A stretch of 64,000 nt of DNA, taken from positions 2,491 to 66,490 of the forward strand of contig CAJTVB010000011.1 in NCBI GenBank assembly GCA_910579755.1, read 5' to 3'. Of this stretch, positions 25,504 to 34,633 are shown piece after piece; position 1 is the first letter of the stretch; each line of letters opens with the position of its first letter. This DNA comes from an uncultured Acetatifactor sp. (GTDB lineage Bacteria; Bacillota; Clostridia; Lachnospirales; Lachnospiraceae). The notes below the pieces were generated by a model that saw nothing but the letters and a program-made list of their open reading frames with translations, did not search any database and had not been told where the DNA came from. A program made the position numbers and the translations under genes.

Positions 25504-26298
25504 TTACGCACCACCGTTCTCTGTGCCGCCTGATTCGTCCGGTTTTTCCGTTCCGCCCGGTTCCTCCGGCTTCTCAGTTCCGTCCGTATTTTCCCCGTCT
25601 CCCGGTTTCTCTGTTCCGTCCGGTTCTTCTGGCTTTTCCGCTCCGTCGGCTTCTCCTGCCGCCAGGCGCACTTCCTTCAGCTTCTCAATGTACTTGGCAA
25701 GCTTATCCTTGTTCTCCTTGGTGATAAAGGTCTTCTCATAGTCGCTCATCTCGTTGAAGGTCTTCTCCAGCTTGTCGATGGCATCTGCATCCGTCAGATC
25801 CACAGCTGCCAGAATCGGAAGCTTATTCATACCGATGGTAAATTCCTCCGCCTTCTTGTAAGCGTCGAAGTAAGTCTCGTCGAGCACAGTGTCCAGATCT
25901 TCCAGCGCATAAAGCTTCTCCTCGATGGAAAGCTTTGCCTTGCCGTTCTCGAATACCACATAGTCCACCCGGCCCTGCTTATACCCGGTATCTCCCGCCG
26001 CGTTGGTAGTCCTGATATAGACCTCCTTACCTACCAGAGAGCTTGCTCTCGCCAGATCGCTGCTGGCCGCCATATTCTGCATCTGCTCCACCTGGGAAAA
26101 TTGTGCATACTGGGAAATATATTCCGTATTTGAAGTAGGCTCCAGCGGATCCTGATATTGCATCTGTGCCACCAAAAGCTGCAGAAATGCATCCTTATCC
26201 ATACCGCTCTGCATCCCTGTGGCATTATTCTTTTTCAGGGAATTCTGAGATTCTGTAGTGACGATTTTTCCGTCTTCTACCGGTGCCATTAAAGCCAT
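25504..26298 (-). CDS. flgD: Hook cap/scaffold protein FlgD with atypical C-terminal extension
   Basis: A 264-residue FlgD. The conserved N-terminal part is clear: DKDAFLQLLVAQMQYQDPLEP, SQYAQFSQVEQMQNM and SLVGKEV (about residues 34-92). A beta segment, GRVDYVVFENGKAKLSI, follows. From about 150 the protein departs from ordinary FlgD. Residues 155-215 (NKLPILAAVDLTDADAIDKL, then FNEMSDYEKTFITKENKDKL) match the pattern of a helical repeat seen in many Gram-positive surface proteins. Residues 218-264 are a Gly/Thr/Glu/Lys/Pro tail with repeated TEKPEEP and GGTEKP units. FlgD caps the growing hook and is normally discarded. The tail is therefore odd and may remain exposed outside the cell. Confidence 0.92.
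   Translation of the reverse strand: MALMAPVEDGKIVTTESQNSLKKNNATGMQSGMDKDAFLQLLVAQMQYQDPLEPTSNTEYISQYAQFSQVEQMQNMAASSDLARASSLVGKEVYIRTTNAAGDTGYKQGRVDYVVFENGKAKLSIEEKLYALEDLDTVLDETYFDAYKKAEEFTIGMNKLPILAAVDLTDADAIDKLEKTFNEMSDYEKTFITKENKDKLAKYIEKLKEVRLAAGEADGAEKPEEPDGTEKPGDGENTDGTEKPEEPGGTEKPDESGGTENGGA
25510..25650 (-). repeat. Degenerate repeats coding the Pro/Glu/Lys tail of FlgD
   Basis: On the plus strand, CCGGTTTTTCCGTTCCGCC, CCGGCTTCTCAGTTCCGTC and CCGGTTTCTCTGTTCCGTC alternate with GGTTCCTCCGG-like units. They encode the DGTEKPEEP/GGTEKP motif on the minus strand. The copies are diverged, which suggests an old expansion. Confidence 0.75.
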
Positions 26299-26340
26299 TA
26301 CGCATTCTCCTTTCCTGTCCTTTTATTGAACGTTGGCCTA

Positions 26341-27783
26341 TCATGCCGTATAGTCCACCGTACTTCCGTTGGCAGTCATAATTTCCGCTGCCAGTACATC
26401 CTCCTGTTCCATTTCCTCGACGGAAAAAGGATCATTCAGATCAATTCTTCTGGTCCGGGCTTTTCTTTCCGGTTCCCGGCCCTGGTTTCCGCGGCCCCTT
26501 CCCTGCTCCAGATTTCTCTCAAAGGCATGGGACTGAACCGTTACCTCGATAGCCTCCACCTTTACGCCCTGCTCCTCAAAGCTTTCCTTCAGCTGGATCA
26601 TCTGGCTTTCCAGCGCAGATTTCACCGCCTCGTTCTGGGTGATAAAGTTCGCCGTAATCACGCCGCCCTTTGACGCCACCTGTACCTGCAGAGTGCCGAG
26701 ACTGGCAGGATGCAGCTGCATTTCCAGATTTGTGAGCTCCGGTTTCAGGTTAATCCGCATATAGTCCATAACCTGGCGCATGATGTCCTGGGTGGATGTA
26801 TCCCATTGACTGGCGGACAGCGCCTCGCTCCTTTGAAGCTGTGGCTGAAATTGTTCCGCGCGCAGATTTTGAGCAAACAGATTCAGATTCTGATTTTCTC
26901 CGCTTTCCCGGTGGCGGCTTCCCTTTTCTTCTCCGGCGCCGGTCTGTTCACCGGCATTTTCCCTGTTCCAGACCTGCTGTGTTGGAGTCTCCTCCTGCAC
27001 CATGGTCTGCTCCGGCTCCCGGACTGCCTTCTGGCCCTGATCCACAGGCTCTTCAACCGAAGTTTTCTCCGGTATAATCCGGATATCCTCTGTAAGCTCT
27101 TCCGGAATCTCGGGGAGAGTCAAAGTCTCCTCCTGCGGCTGAGCTTCCTGCACTTCTCCATTCTGCACCGAGATTTCCTTCAGCTGCTGTGCCAGCTCGT
27201 TTAACTGCTCTGGATTCAGCTGAAGCTCTCTGCCGCATTCCTGAAGTACGGTGCTCAGCTCTCCCATCAGCTCCCGATAGCTTCCGTACAGCTCCTCATT
27301 GGTCACAAGAGCACTGGAATCCTGCGCTCCTCCCACCTTCAGAATCAGTTCACCCAAAGCCCGGGGATCCAAAACATCCAGCTGCTCCATTCCCAGCTCT
27401 TCCATGGCGGCGCTCAGTTCCTCCACCGTCACCCCAAAGGTATCCGCGATCTGTTCCATCAGCTCTGCAGCCGCCGGCCCCAGCACCTCCATGGCCGCTC
27501 TCAGCTCATCCTCCGAAAGCTCCCATGCCTCACCGTTTTCCTCCGCAGGCTCCTGCTTTTCGGTGCGTACCCGATGTGCGTCTCTGGCCTTCAGAGAATC
27601 ACCCGGCACCTTTTTTACCGCCGCCCTGGACTCGGTTTCCTGGCTGCCCGAAGGCTCCTTCCCCGACTGGTTGTTCCAGACCGCCTGGAAACTGCCCCCT
27701 GTCACGTTTTTGGCTCCCGAGCCAGCCGCCGGCGCCAGATTGGTCAGGATGGAACTGACATCCTTTACCGATGTGTTTGTCAT
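26341..27783 (-). CDS. fliK: Flagellar hook-length control protein FliK
   Basis: A 480-residue protein, mostly Glu/Gln/Pro-rich and probably disordered in the N-terminal 330 residues. It has the conserved FliK C-terminal domain: MRINLKPELTNLEMQLHPASLGTLQVQV, then ITANFITQNEAVKSALESQM and LKESFEEQGVKVEAIEV. This domain contacts FlhB to stop hook growth. The ATG at 27783 has GGAAAGGAGG upstream. The frame stays open 19 codons further up without a good site. It lies just before flgD, the usual order. Confidence 0.9.
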   Translation of the reverse strand: MTNTSVKDVSSILTNLAPAAGSGAKNVTGGSFQAVWNNQSGKEPSGSQETESRAAVKKVPGDSLKARDAHRVRTEKQEPAEENGEAWELSEDELRAAMEVLGPAAAELMEQIADTFGVTVEELSAAMEELGMEQLDVLDPRALGELILKVGGAQDSSALVTNEELYGSYRELMGELSTVLQECGRELQLNPEQLNELAQQLKEISVQNGEVQEAQPQEETLTLPEIPEELTEDIRIIPEKTSVEEPVDQGQKAVREPEQTMVQEETPTQQVWNRENAGEQTGAGEEKGSRHRESGENQNLNLFAQNLRAEQFQPQLQRSEALSASQWDTSTQDIMRQVMDYMRINLKPELTNLEMQLHPASLGTLQVQVASKGGVITANFITQNEAVKSALESQMIQLKESFEEQGVKVEAIEVTVQSHAFERNLEQGRGRGNQGREPERKARTRRIDLNDPFSVEEMEQEDVLAAEIMTANGSTVDYTA

Positions 27784-27868
27784 TTGTGGCCTCCTTTCCG
27801 CAATCTCCTGACTGCTTTTTTCGGGAAAAAAATCTCCCATATTTTTATCGGCCCCAAAGACAAAAACC

Positions 27869-28756
27869 TTAAGAGCTGGGATCCATCATTTTTGTCAAAC
27901 GTGCGGCGACCTCTGCATCCATAGACTCCAGGATTTTACTCCTCTGCTCTGCCGTCATAGCCTCCAGAATCCGAGCCACCTGAGCCAAATCACTGGTCAT
28001 TCCCTCAAAAATCTTAGCCGCCTTCTTTGCATTCATCTCTGTATAAGTTTTTACAAACTGTTTGATCTCTTCATCTTCCTCCTGCTGAAGCACCACCTGT
28101 TTATAGAGGAATTCTGCTGTGGCGGGATCCATGGCCTCATAATACTTCTTAAACTCCTCGATCCCGGGCCCCTTGTCGGAATAAACGACTTCTTCGTAAA
28201 ACTCATTCATGATCCGCTGGAACTCCACCTGCTTTGCCTCAAACTCCTTCAGCCTTGCGACCTCCGCCTTCAGCTGCTCCAGGTCGCTGTCCTTAGAATT
28301 GGAGGCTGTCTGCACTCGATCCAGCTCCAGCTCCAGCTCCCGGATCCGGTCCACCGCCTCCTTCAGATCATTGTAGCCGCCATAGCTCTCCTGGGTAGTG
28401 GAATTCCCGCCAAGGGCAGAGCCCGGCAAAATCAGATTCAGTACAGGAACATCCTTCAGAATCGGTGTGAGCACTCTGCTTCCGAATCCACCCACATCCA
28501 GCTTTACTATGACGCAGATCACAGCGATCCACAGCACCACAATCACTACTGTCGCCCCAAAGGTCACCAGGCCGTTTCCCTCGTCCATCCCCAAGGCTTC
28601 CTCCTGCTTGGCAATTTCCCTGGCCCGGCGCTTTGCCTCCTTTTTCTGCTCCTTCTGTTCCTTTTTCAGCTGCTTTTTATCATCCAGGACCTTCTGCTTT
28701 TCATCTTCTGTCCCGACTGCCTCCGGCACTGCTTCCTTTGCTTTTGCTTTTGCCAT
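27869..28756 (-). CDS. MotE-like membrane protein (MgtE-N-like C-terminus)
   Basis: A 295-residue single-pass membrane protein. An Lys/Glu-rich cytoplasmic N-terminus (about 1-55) is followed by a membrane helix (about 63-85, LVTFGATVVIVVLWIAVICVIV). An extracytoplasmic coiled coil comes next (about 130-185). The C-terminal helical domain has YEAMDPATAEFLYKQV and AKIFEGMTSDLAQVARILEAM repeats, a MgtE N-terminal/FliG-like layout. Proteins of this form at the fliJ-fliK position are called MotE/YlxF and are thought to chaperone MotC-like stators in alpha-proteobacteria. The function in clostridia is unproven. I use the ATG at 28756 with GAGGAG upstream. Confidence 0.75.
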   Translation of the reverse strand: MAKAKAKEAVPEAVGTEDEKQKVLDDKKQLKKEQKEQKKEAKRRAREIAKQEEALGMDEGNGLVTFGATVVIVVLWIAVICVIVKLDVGGFGSRVLTPILKDVPVLNLILPGSALGGNSTTQESYGGYNDLKEAVDRIRELELELDRVQTASNSKDSDLEQLKAEVARLKEFEAKQVEFQRIMNEFYEEVVYSDKGPGIEEFKKYYEAMDPATAEFLYKQVVLQQEEDEEIKQFVKTYTEMNAKKAAKIFEGMTSDLAQVARILEAMTAEQRSKILESMDAEVAARLTKMMDPSS

Positions 28757-28764
28757 AACTCTCC

Positions 28765-29220
28765 TCATTTCCCGGCGCTTCTCCGCTGTCCGTAAGTATA
28801 ACTGGTAAGCTCGTCGATCTCCTTCCCCTCCTGCCTCTTCTCTTCCATTAGGAATGCGTCAAAGGCCTTTTCCTTCAGAGTCTCATGAGTTTTCCGCTCC
28901 ATCATCACTTCCGTCAAGCGAATCCTTGCCTGCTCCAGATTTTTTTCTGCCGCCGCCACACGAAGGCGCTGCTCCGCAATATAATCCTCCATCCGCTGAA
29001 TCGCGGTTCTGTTCTCTTCGATTTTACCCACATCCAGTGCTCCCGCTAAAAGCTCCTGGGCCCTCCGCTCGTATCCGTCCTTCCTCTGGAAAAGCTGCTT
29101 AAGCCGCTCCTCCTCCCGGTCCAGCGCCGCCCGTGCCGCGGAAAACTCCTGCTTTGCCTGGGTCTCCATCTTCATTTTTATATTCAGGATACTCTGCATG
29201 GAGTATCGAAATCGCGCCAT
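28765..29220 (-). CDS. fliJ: Flagellar export chaperone FliJ
   Basis: A 151-residue protein predicted as one long coiled coil, which is the FliJ fold. The start ARFRYSMQSILNIKMKMETQAK is the standard FliJ opening. FliJ is the central stalk of the FliI ATPase ring and escorts export chaperones to FlhA. It sits directly after fliI, 55 bp downstream. Confidence 0.88.
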   Translation of the reverse strand: MARFRYSMQSILNIKMKMETQAKQEFSAARAALDREEERLKQLFQRKDGYERRAQELLAGALDVGKIEENRTAIQRMEDYIAEQRLRVAAAEKNLEQARIRLTEVMMERKTHETLKEKAFDAFLMEEKRQEGKEIDELTSYTYGQRRSAGK

Positions 29221-29275
29221 ACCGCCTGTTCTCCGCCTTTTTTACACTTTCATGCATCACGGCGCCACAGATTGT

Positions 29276-30595
29276 CTACTCGTCAAACAATCCGTGAAGC
29301 ATTGACACACTTGTCTCAAATTCAAATTTCTCATCCACATCCTGACACAAAAATTGATTTACTGCATCAATCTTGGATATGGCATAATCGATGGAAGGAT
29401 TACTGCCGGACTTATAGGCGCCGATATTGATCAGATCCTCCGCCTCATTATAGGTGGCAAGCACATTTTTCAGCCTGCCCGCCACCTGCTTGTGATCCTT
29501 TTCGGCAATCTGACTCATACACCGGGAAATACTCTGCAAAATGTCGATTGCCGGATAATGATTCTTATGCCCCAGCTTTCTGTCCAACATGATATGACCG
29601 TCAAGAATACTTCTGGCCGTATCCGTGATGGGCTCATTGAAATCGTCTCCGTCTACCAAAACCGTGTACAATCCGGTGATAGAGCCCCTGGAGGCCCTTC
29701 CCGCCCGCTCTAAAAGCTTGGGCATTTCCGAATATACGCTGGGAGGATAGCCTCTGCTCACCGGCGGTTCGCCGCTGGCCAGGCCGATCTCTCTCTGTGC
29801 CATGGAAAAACGGGTCAGGGAATCCATCATAAGCAATACATCCTTCCCCTGGTCTCTGAAATATTCCGCTATGGCCGTAGCCGTCTTGGCCGCCTTATTT
29901 CTCTCCAGGGCAGGTCTGTCCGAAGTGGAAACCACTACCACGGACCTTCTCATGCCTTCTTCTCCCAGATCCCGTTCAATAAACTCTCTTACTTCCCTGC
30001 CTCGTTCGCCGATCAGCGCGATCACATTAATGTCCGCCCTGGTATTTCTGGCAAACATTCCCATCAAGGTGGATTTTCCCACTCCGGAGCCGGCAAAAAT
30101 ACCGATACGCTGCCCCTTTCCCACAGTGATCAATCCGTCTACGGCTTTTACCCCCAGGGGAAGAACCTCGTCAATAATCTCCCTGCTCATGGGAGCGGGA
30201 GGCGCCGCCTCCACCAGATAGGGAATCCCGTCGGGAACCGTCCCGTCCAGAAAGCGCCCCAGTCCGTCCAGCGTCTTTCCCAGCAGCTCGTCACTCACCG
30301 ACACCTGCAGAGGATTTCCTGTATTTTCCACAATACATCCCAGCCCGATCCCGTCCACGGAATCATAGGGCATCAGCAGTGTCTTTCTGTCTCGAAAGCC
30401 CACCACCTCCGCCATAATAGGCTGCCGCTCTCCCCGGCTTTCGGGAACGATCCTGCAGATATCCCCCAGCCTGGCGTCAGGCCCCGAAGACTCTATGGTC
30501 AGCCCTACCACATTCACGACCTTTCCCAATCTGCGGAAACAGGTGCTTTCCATTAATTTATAATACTTTTCCAAATTTACAGAAACAGCTTCCAA
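29276..30595 (-). CDS. fliI: Flagellum-specific ATPase FliI
   Basis: A 439-residue F1-beta-like ATPase. Walker A is AGSGVGKS (168-175), and Walker B lies in DVLLMMDSLTRFSMAQREI. ALIGERGREVREFIE and PPSVYSEMPKLLERAGR are family landmarks. FliI energises type III export together with FliH and FliJ. It is 18 bp downstream of fliH. Confidence 0.97.
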   Translation of the reverse strand: MEAVSVNLEKYYKLMESTCFRRLGKVVNVVGLTIESSGPDARLGDICRIVPESRGERQPIMAEVVGFRDRKTLLMPYDSVDGIGLGCIVENTGNPLQVSVSDELLGKTLDGLGRFLDGTVPDGIPYLVEAAPPAPMSREIIDEVLPLGVKAVDGLITVGKGQRIGIFAGSGVGKSTLMGMFARNTRADINVIALIGERGREVREFIERDLGEEGMRRSVVVVSTSDRPALERNKAAKTATAIAEYFRDQGKDVLLMMDSLTRFSMAQREIGLASGEPPVSRGYPPSVYSEMPKLLERAGRASRGSITGLYTVLVDGDDFNEPITDTARSILDGHIMLDRKLGHKNHYPAIDILQSISRCMSQIAEKDHKQVAGRLKNVLATYNEAEDLINIGAYKSGSNPSIDYAISKIDAVNQFLCQDVDEKFEFETSVSMLHGLFDE

Positions 30596-30613
30596 AAGAT
30601 CCCTCCTGCCGCT

Positions 30614-31477
30614 TTATTCCCTGGACCAGGACAATAAAGCCAGCTTCTGCTTCAATTCAGCCAGCTGCGTGCCCAAACCACAGTCAAATATACCGCCGTC
30701 CGTCTCAATCAGGCATTCATTTTTTTCCAGCGACATATCCTCTGTCACTTCCACTGCACAACTGCCCGCTCCCCCCTCTGTGATGATCTGCTTCTTCTGC
30801 ATACTCACATAAGGGTAATCCTCTCTGGACACCCGGATGGTAAAGCTGCGGCTTCCGTCCGCCTTGCGCATGGCAGCAGTAATCAGATATGTCAAAATAT
30901 CACGATAGGAGGAAAGCTCCACATGGAAAAAATGCTGATAGATCTCCGTGATGGCATCCACCAGCCTGGGTTCCAGCTCCTGAAGCTGCTGCTGGTAAAA
31001 GGCTTCCAGCTGCTTTTCTTTTACCTGATATTCTTTTTTAACAGCTTCAACCTGGGCTTCAGCCTGAGCCTTCGCCTGGGTCAAGCCCTCGTTATGTCCC
31101 TGCTTTCTGGCTGTTTCCCGGATCTGCTCCTTCTCGGCTTCTGCCGCTGCCACGGCTTCCCTGCGAATATTCTCCGCCTCCTCCCGCGCCTGGGCCAGCA
31201 GGCTCTCCGCCTGCTCCCGGGCCTGGGACTCGATCCTTTTGGCCTCCTCATTGGCCTTAATCACGTTGCCGCTTTCCGATTCTCCGGCGGAGGACACTTC
31301 TATGGTCTCCGCCGCCAGCCCCGAAACAAAGCCTTCTTTCATCGGCTGCTTCTCCTGGAGCTCAGCCATTTCTCTTCTCTGCCGAAGTACTCCGTTAGTG
31401 TCAATAACTCTTTTTTCATCCGACACTGTCACGGTAAATACCTGTTTTACCAGATTCCTAGACAACAATTTCGTCAC
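30614..31477 (-). CDS. fliH: Flagellar export ATPase regulator FliH
   Basis: A 287-residue protein. The central part (about 75-165) is a long Glu/Ala/Gln-rich coiled coil with AREQAESLLAQAREEAENI. The C-terminal domain resembles V-type ATPase subunit E/FliH (SREDYPYVSMQKKQI, VEVTEDMSLEKNECLIETDGGIFDCGLGTQ). It inhibits and positions FliI. The start is GTG at 31477, overlapping the fliG end by 20 bases; the GGCGGAG upstream lies inside fliG. Confidence 0.88.
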   Translation of the reverse strand: MTKLLSRNLVKQVFTVTVSDEKRVIDTNGVLRQRREMAELQEKQPMKEGFVSGLAAETIEVSSAGESESGNVIKANEEAKRIESQAREQAESLLAQAREEAENIRREAVAAAEAEKEQIRETARKQGHNEGLTQAKAQAEAQVEAVKKEYQVKEKQLEAFYQQQLQELEPRLVDAITEIYQHFFHVELSSYRDILTYLITAAMRKADGSRSFTIRVSREDYPYVSMQKKQIITEGGAGSCAVEVTEDMSLEKNECLIETDGGIFDCGLGTQLAELKQKLALLSWSRE

Positions 31478-32489
31478 CTCCGCCTCTGGAAATCACGATC
31501 TCCCCTGAATCCTCCAGCTTCCTGATAATATTTACAATCTTCTGCTGGGCTTCCTCTACATCCTTCATGCGGACAGGGCCCATAAATTCCATATCTTCCT
31601 TGATCATAACAGCCAGACGCTTGGACAGGTTGTCGAAGATAGCGTTCTGAACCTGCTCATTGGCATTCTTCATGGCGATTGCCAGATCATTGTTATCCAC
31701 ATCACGCAGCACACGCTGAATGGCTCTGTTGTCCAGCAGCAACACATCCTCGAACACAAACATTTTCTTTCTGATCTCGTCGGCCAGCTCCGGCTCCTCG
31801 ATCTCCAGAGTTTCCATAATATGGCGCTCTGTGCTCCTGTCTACGGTATTCAGGACCTCCACTACTGCGTCTACGCCGCCGATAATAGTGTAATCCTGAT
31901 TTACCAGGCTGGCCATCTTGGATTCCAGCACCTTCTCCACTTCCTTGATCACATCCGGACTGGTACGATCCATAACCGCAATACGCTTGGCCACATCCGC
32001 CTGTCTCTCGGCAGGCAGGCCTGAAAGGATCATTGCGGCCTGAGATGCCGACAGATAAGACAAAATCAGCGCAATCGTCTGGGGATGTTCGTCCTGAATA
32101 AAGTTGATCAGCTGTGAAGGGTCTGTCTTGCGTATAAACTCGAAAGGCTTCACCTGCAGGGAGGCCGTCAGCTTGCCGATAACATCCATTGCCTTTTCGG
32201 CTCCCAGCGCCTTTTCCAGCAGATCCCTGGCATAATTAATGCCGCCCTCTGCAATGTATTGCTGAGCCAGACACACCTCGTAAAACTCATCGATGATCTG
32301 TTCCTTTATCTGAGGCGTCACACTCCGCGTATTGGCAATCTCCAGCGTCAGCTCTTCTATCTCGTCCTCCTTCAGATGCTTGAAAATTCCTGCCGATCTC
32401 TCCGGCCCTAAAGCTATCAGAAGGATCGCGGCTTTTTGAAGTCCCTTCAGGCTCTGCTCCATCTCCGTATTAGCAGCATTAGCAGCCAT
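31458..32489 (-). CDS. fliG: Flagellar motor switch protein FliG
   Basis: A 343-residue FliG. It has the N-terminal FliF-binding domain (KGLQKAAILLIALGPERSAGIF) and the middle domain with EHPQTIALILSYLSASQAA (the EHPQ motif). The C-terminal torque domain has the charged helix DVLLLDNRAIQRVLRDVDNNDLAIAMK. FliG couples stator movement to rotor rotation. I start it at the ATG at 32489, with GGGGGT upstream; that site overlaps the end of fliF. A TTG five codons earlier is less likely. Confidence 0.97.
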   Translation of the reverse strand: MAANAANTEMEQSLKGLQKAAILLIALGPERSAGIFKHLKEDEIEELTLEIANTRSVTPQIKEQIIDEFYEVCLAQQYIAEGGINYARDLLEKALGAEKAMDVIGKLTASLQVKPFEFIRKTDPSQLINFIQDEHPQTIALILSYLSASQAAMILSGLPAERQADVAKRIAVMDRTSPDVIKEVEKVLESKMASLVNQDYTIIGGVDAVVEVLNTVDRSTERHIMETLEIEEPELADEIRKKMFVFEDVLLLDNRAIQRVLRDVDNNDLAIAMKNANEQVQNAIFDNLSKRLAVMIKEDMEFMGPVRMKDVEEAQQKIVNIIRKLEDSGEIVISRGGGDEIVV

Positions 32490-32494
32490 ATTCT

Positions 32495-34108
32495 TTACCC
32501 CCAATCGTCACTCAGCCAGTTCCGCAGCAGACTTGCGGCGGCATCCGGATTTTCGTCCACAAATTTCTCTACCATCAAGCGTTTCTCAGACTTCGCCTCC
32601 AGATCAATATCCTCCAGCTCGCTTTCCGGCATAGATTGCAGCATCTCTTCCACGGACAACTCCTCTTCTACAGGCTCTTCCGCAGCTTCCTTCTTCACAC
32701 GCATACTGCGCAGAACCACAAATCCCAGAAGCCCCAGTATCAACACGATCATCACGATACTGAGAATATCTGTACCGCTGACCGGCAGTCCTTCTTTATC
32801 ATAGAAAACAGGTGATTCATATGCCAGAATTGTAATTCGATCCTGGCTGATGCCGGTGGCATTGGCCACCATGCTATAATATTCCTCATCCACCTCCAGC
32901 TTCACGTCCCGGCTGTTGGCGGCCTTGAATTCCTCCCAGGTCATGCCATCCAGAAGCCCCTGGGCTTTTACAGTTTCCTCATAATAATCCCTGCGGCTGA
33001 ACATGGATACCGCTATGGATGAGCTGTCATATTTTATACTGCCGGGAGACGTAACCCACTCCTCATAAGAGTGGTTAGGCTGAAAATGCTCCTTCCGCTC
33101 CGACTGGGACGATTCTCCGCTGCTGGCATCAGGATTCAGATATCCTGTCTGTTCGTTTCCGTCATTGGTATCCGTTCCGGGAATGCCCACCAGTCCGTTG
33201 CTGCTGCTGGATTCAAAGGTTTCCCGGTCAATCACCATCCCGTTCTCCTGTCCCGAGTTGGCATAATACTCATCCACATTCTTCCGGTACTCGGAAAAAT
33301 CCATATCCAGATGGCTGGAAACCTCGATCATGCTGTATTGCCCCGTGCCCAAAAGCACCTTTTTCACACGGTTGGCCAAAAGAGTATGTGCCTGTTCCTG
33401 CAGCTCCTGCATGGATGTGGCAAAGCTTCCATAATCGTAATCGTCTCCGCCGGCAAAAAGCATATTGCCGGTCCGGTCCATAATGGTGATATTAGCCGTA
33501 CTTGCATTTCCCATGCTGCAGGCCGCCATCTGTGCCAGTGCCGCCGCGGTGGCCGAAGAAATGCTTTCCCGAAGTCCCAGGGTAACAGTTACCGAAACCT
33601 CTGCCTGCTGATCAGTGAGGCGGCCCGTGTCCCGAGGTCTGTTCATCATCACCTGAGCGCTTTCTACCTGCGCCTGCAGAAGAAACATATTTTCCAGTTC
33701 TTTCTGCAGAAACATCGTATATTGATTTTCCCGGTCCGCGGAGGTAGTGGACATACTGCTTTGCACCCAGTCTCCATACTTTAAGTCATCCGGCGTAAAA
33801 CCGGCTGTAGCCAAAGCATAATGAGCCTGCGTCAACTGGCTGTTCTCCACCTCTATAACCAGTCCATCCGTGGATTCCTTGTGAGTGATTCCCGCATCAT
33901 TCAGGATCTCAACAACCTTTGCCGCATCCGATGTATTGCTATATGTACCGATCTTTGTATATTCAGGTCTGGTGAAGGTATATGTAACGATCACAACCGT
34001 AAAGACCGCCACCGCTATGGTAGCTATTAGAATTGTCTTTTGTTTTGAGGTAAATTTATTCCACCATTCCAGAATTTTACCCGGAATCTCTTTCAGCTTG
34101 TCAGCCAT
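32495..34108 (-). CDS. fliF: Flagellar MS-ring protein FliF
   Basis: A 537-residue FliF with two membrane helices (about 23-45 and 446-466). The periplasmic YscJ-like ring domains lie between them (from TRPEYTKIGTYSN; ENQYTMFLQKELENMF; VMMNRPRDTG). The C-terminal cytoplasmic tail ends in ENPDAAASLLRNWLSDDWG, the FliG-binding peptide. It forms the base of the flagellum. It follows fliE after an approximately 100-bp gap that contains a hairpin. Confidence 0.97.
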   Translation of the reverse strand: MADKLKEIPGKILEWWNKFTSKQKTILIATIAVAVFTVVIVTYTFTRPEYTKIGTYSNTSDAAKVVEILNDAGITHKESTDGLVIEVENSQLTQAHYALATAGFTPDDLKYGDWVQSSMSTTSADRENQYTMFLQKELENMFLLQAQVESAQVMMNRPRDTGRLTDQQAEVSVTVTLGLRESISSATAAALAQMAACSMGNASTANITIMDRTGNMLFAGGDDYDYGSFATSMQELQEQAHTLLANRVKKVLLGTGQYSMIEVSSHLDMDFSEYRKNVDEYYANSGQENGMVIDRETFESSSSNGLVGIPGTDTNDGNEQTGYLNPDASSGESSQSERKEHFQPNHSYEEWVTSPGSIKYDSSSIAVSMFSRRDYYEETVKAQGLLDGMTWEEFKAANSRDVKLEVDEEYYSMVANATGISQDRITILAYESPVFYDKEGLPVSGTDILSIVMIVLILGLLGFVVLRSMRVKKEAAEEPVEEELSVEEMLQSMPESELEDIDLEAKSEKRLMVEKFVDENPDAAASLLRNWLSDDWG

Positions 34109-34140
34109 GGTATTTCTCCCCTAGTCATTTTGTCTTGTCA

Positions 34141-34199
34141 TAACTGCCCTGCGCTCCATACCGGGCACAGCCCTGCAGAAGCTCCCCTGCAGGCAGTTA
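34141..34199 (-). promoter_or_regulatory. Stem-loop in the fliE-fliF gap
   Basis: TAACTGCC (34141-34148) pairs with GGCAGTTA (34192-34199), with further inner pairing around CTGCAG/CTGCAG. It lies just after the fliE stop. There is no T-run, so processing or stability is more likely than termination. Confidence 0.5.
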
Positions 34200-34207
34200 C
34201 GAACTCA

Positions 34208-34549
34208 TTAGATCTGAATCTGCATGATCTCCCTGTATGCCTCCAGAAGCTTATCCCGGACGGCAACGGTATATTGCAACGCGGAAGAAGCCTTCTGCAT
34301 GGCGATGGTCAAATCATGAGCATTCTCCGTTTCTCCCAGGGCAAAGCTGATATACTCATTTTCCATATCGGAAAGATAATTGTTTGTGGTTTTAATATTA
34401 TCTATGGCAGAATTCAACACACTGTCAAACAAAGTTCCGTCGGTTTTTTCTTTTTTTTCAGCCAGAGTTCCGGTCAATGAAGTCACTCTGGCAGACGACA
34501 CCCGGTCTGCACTGTTTATGCTTCCCAGCTCTGAAATTGTCAGATCCAT
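34208..34549 (-). CDS. fliE: Flagellar hook-basal body protein FliE
   Basis: A 113-residue FliE, the usual length. The C-terminal half carries the signature: FDSVLNSAIDNIKTTNNYLSDMEN, then DLTIAMQKASSALQYTVAVRDKLLEAYREIMQIQ. It joins the MS ring to the proximal rod. The ATG at 34549 has GGAGGAG upstream; the open frame continues 19 codons without a supported start. Confidence 0.95.
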   Translation of the reverse strand: MDLTISELGSINSADRVSSARVTSLTGTLAEKKEKTDGTLFDSVLNSAIDNIKTTNNYLSDMENEYISFALGETENAHDLTIAMQKASSALQYTVAVRDKLLEAYREIMQIQI

Positions 34550-34633
34550 TCTATGTACTCCTCCATCCTGCTGCTCATACTTCGTTACAAAAACAATTGG
34601 CAGCAATTCAACGATCCACCTGCACCATTACAT

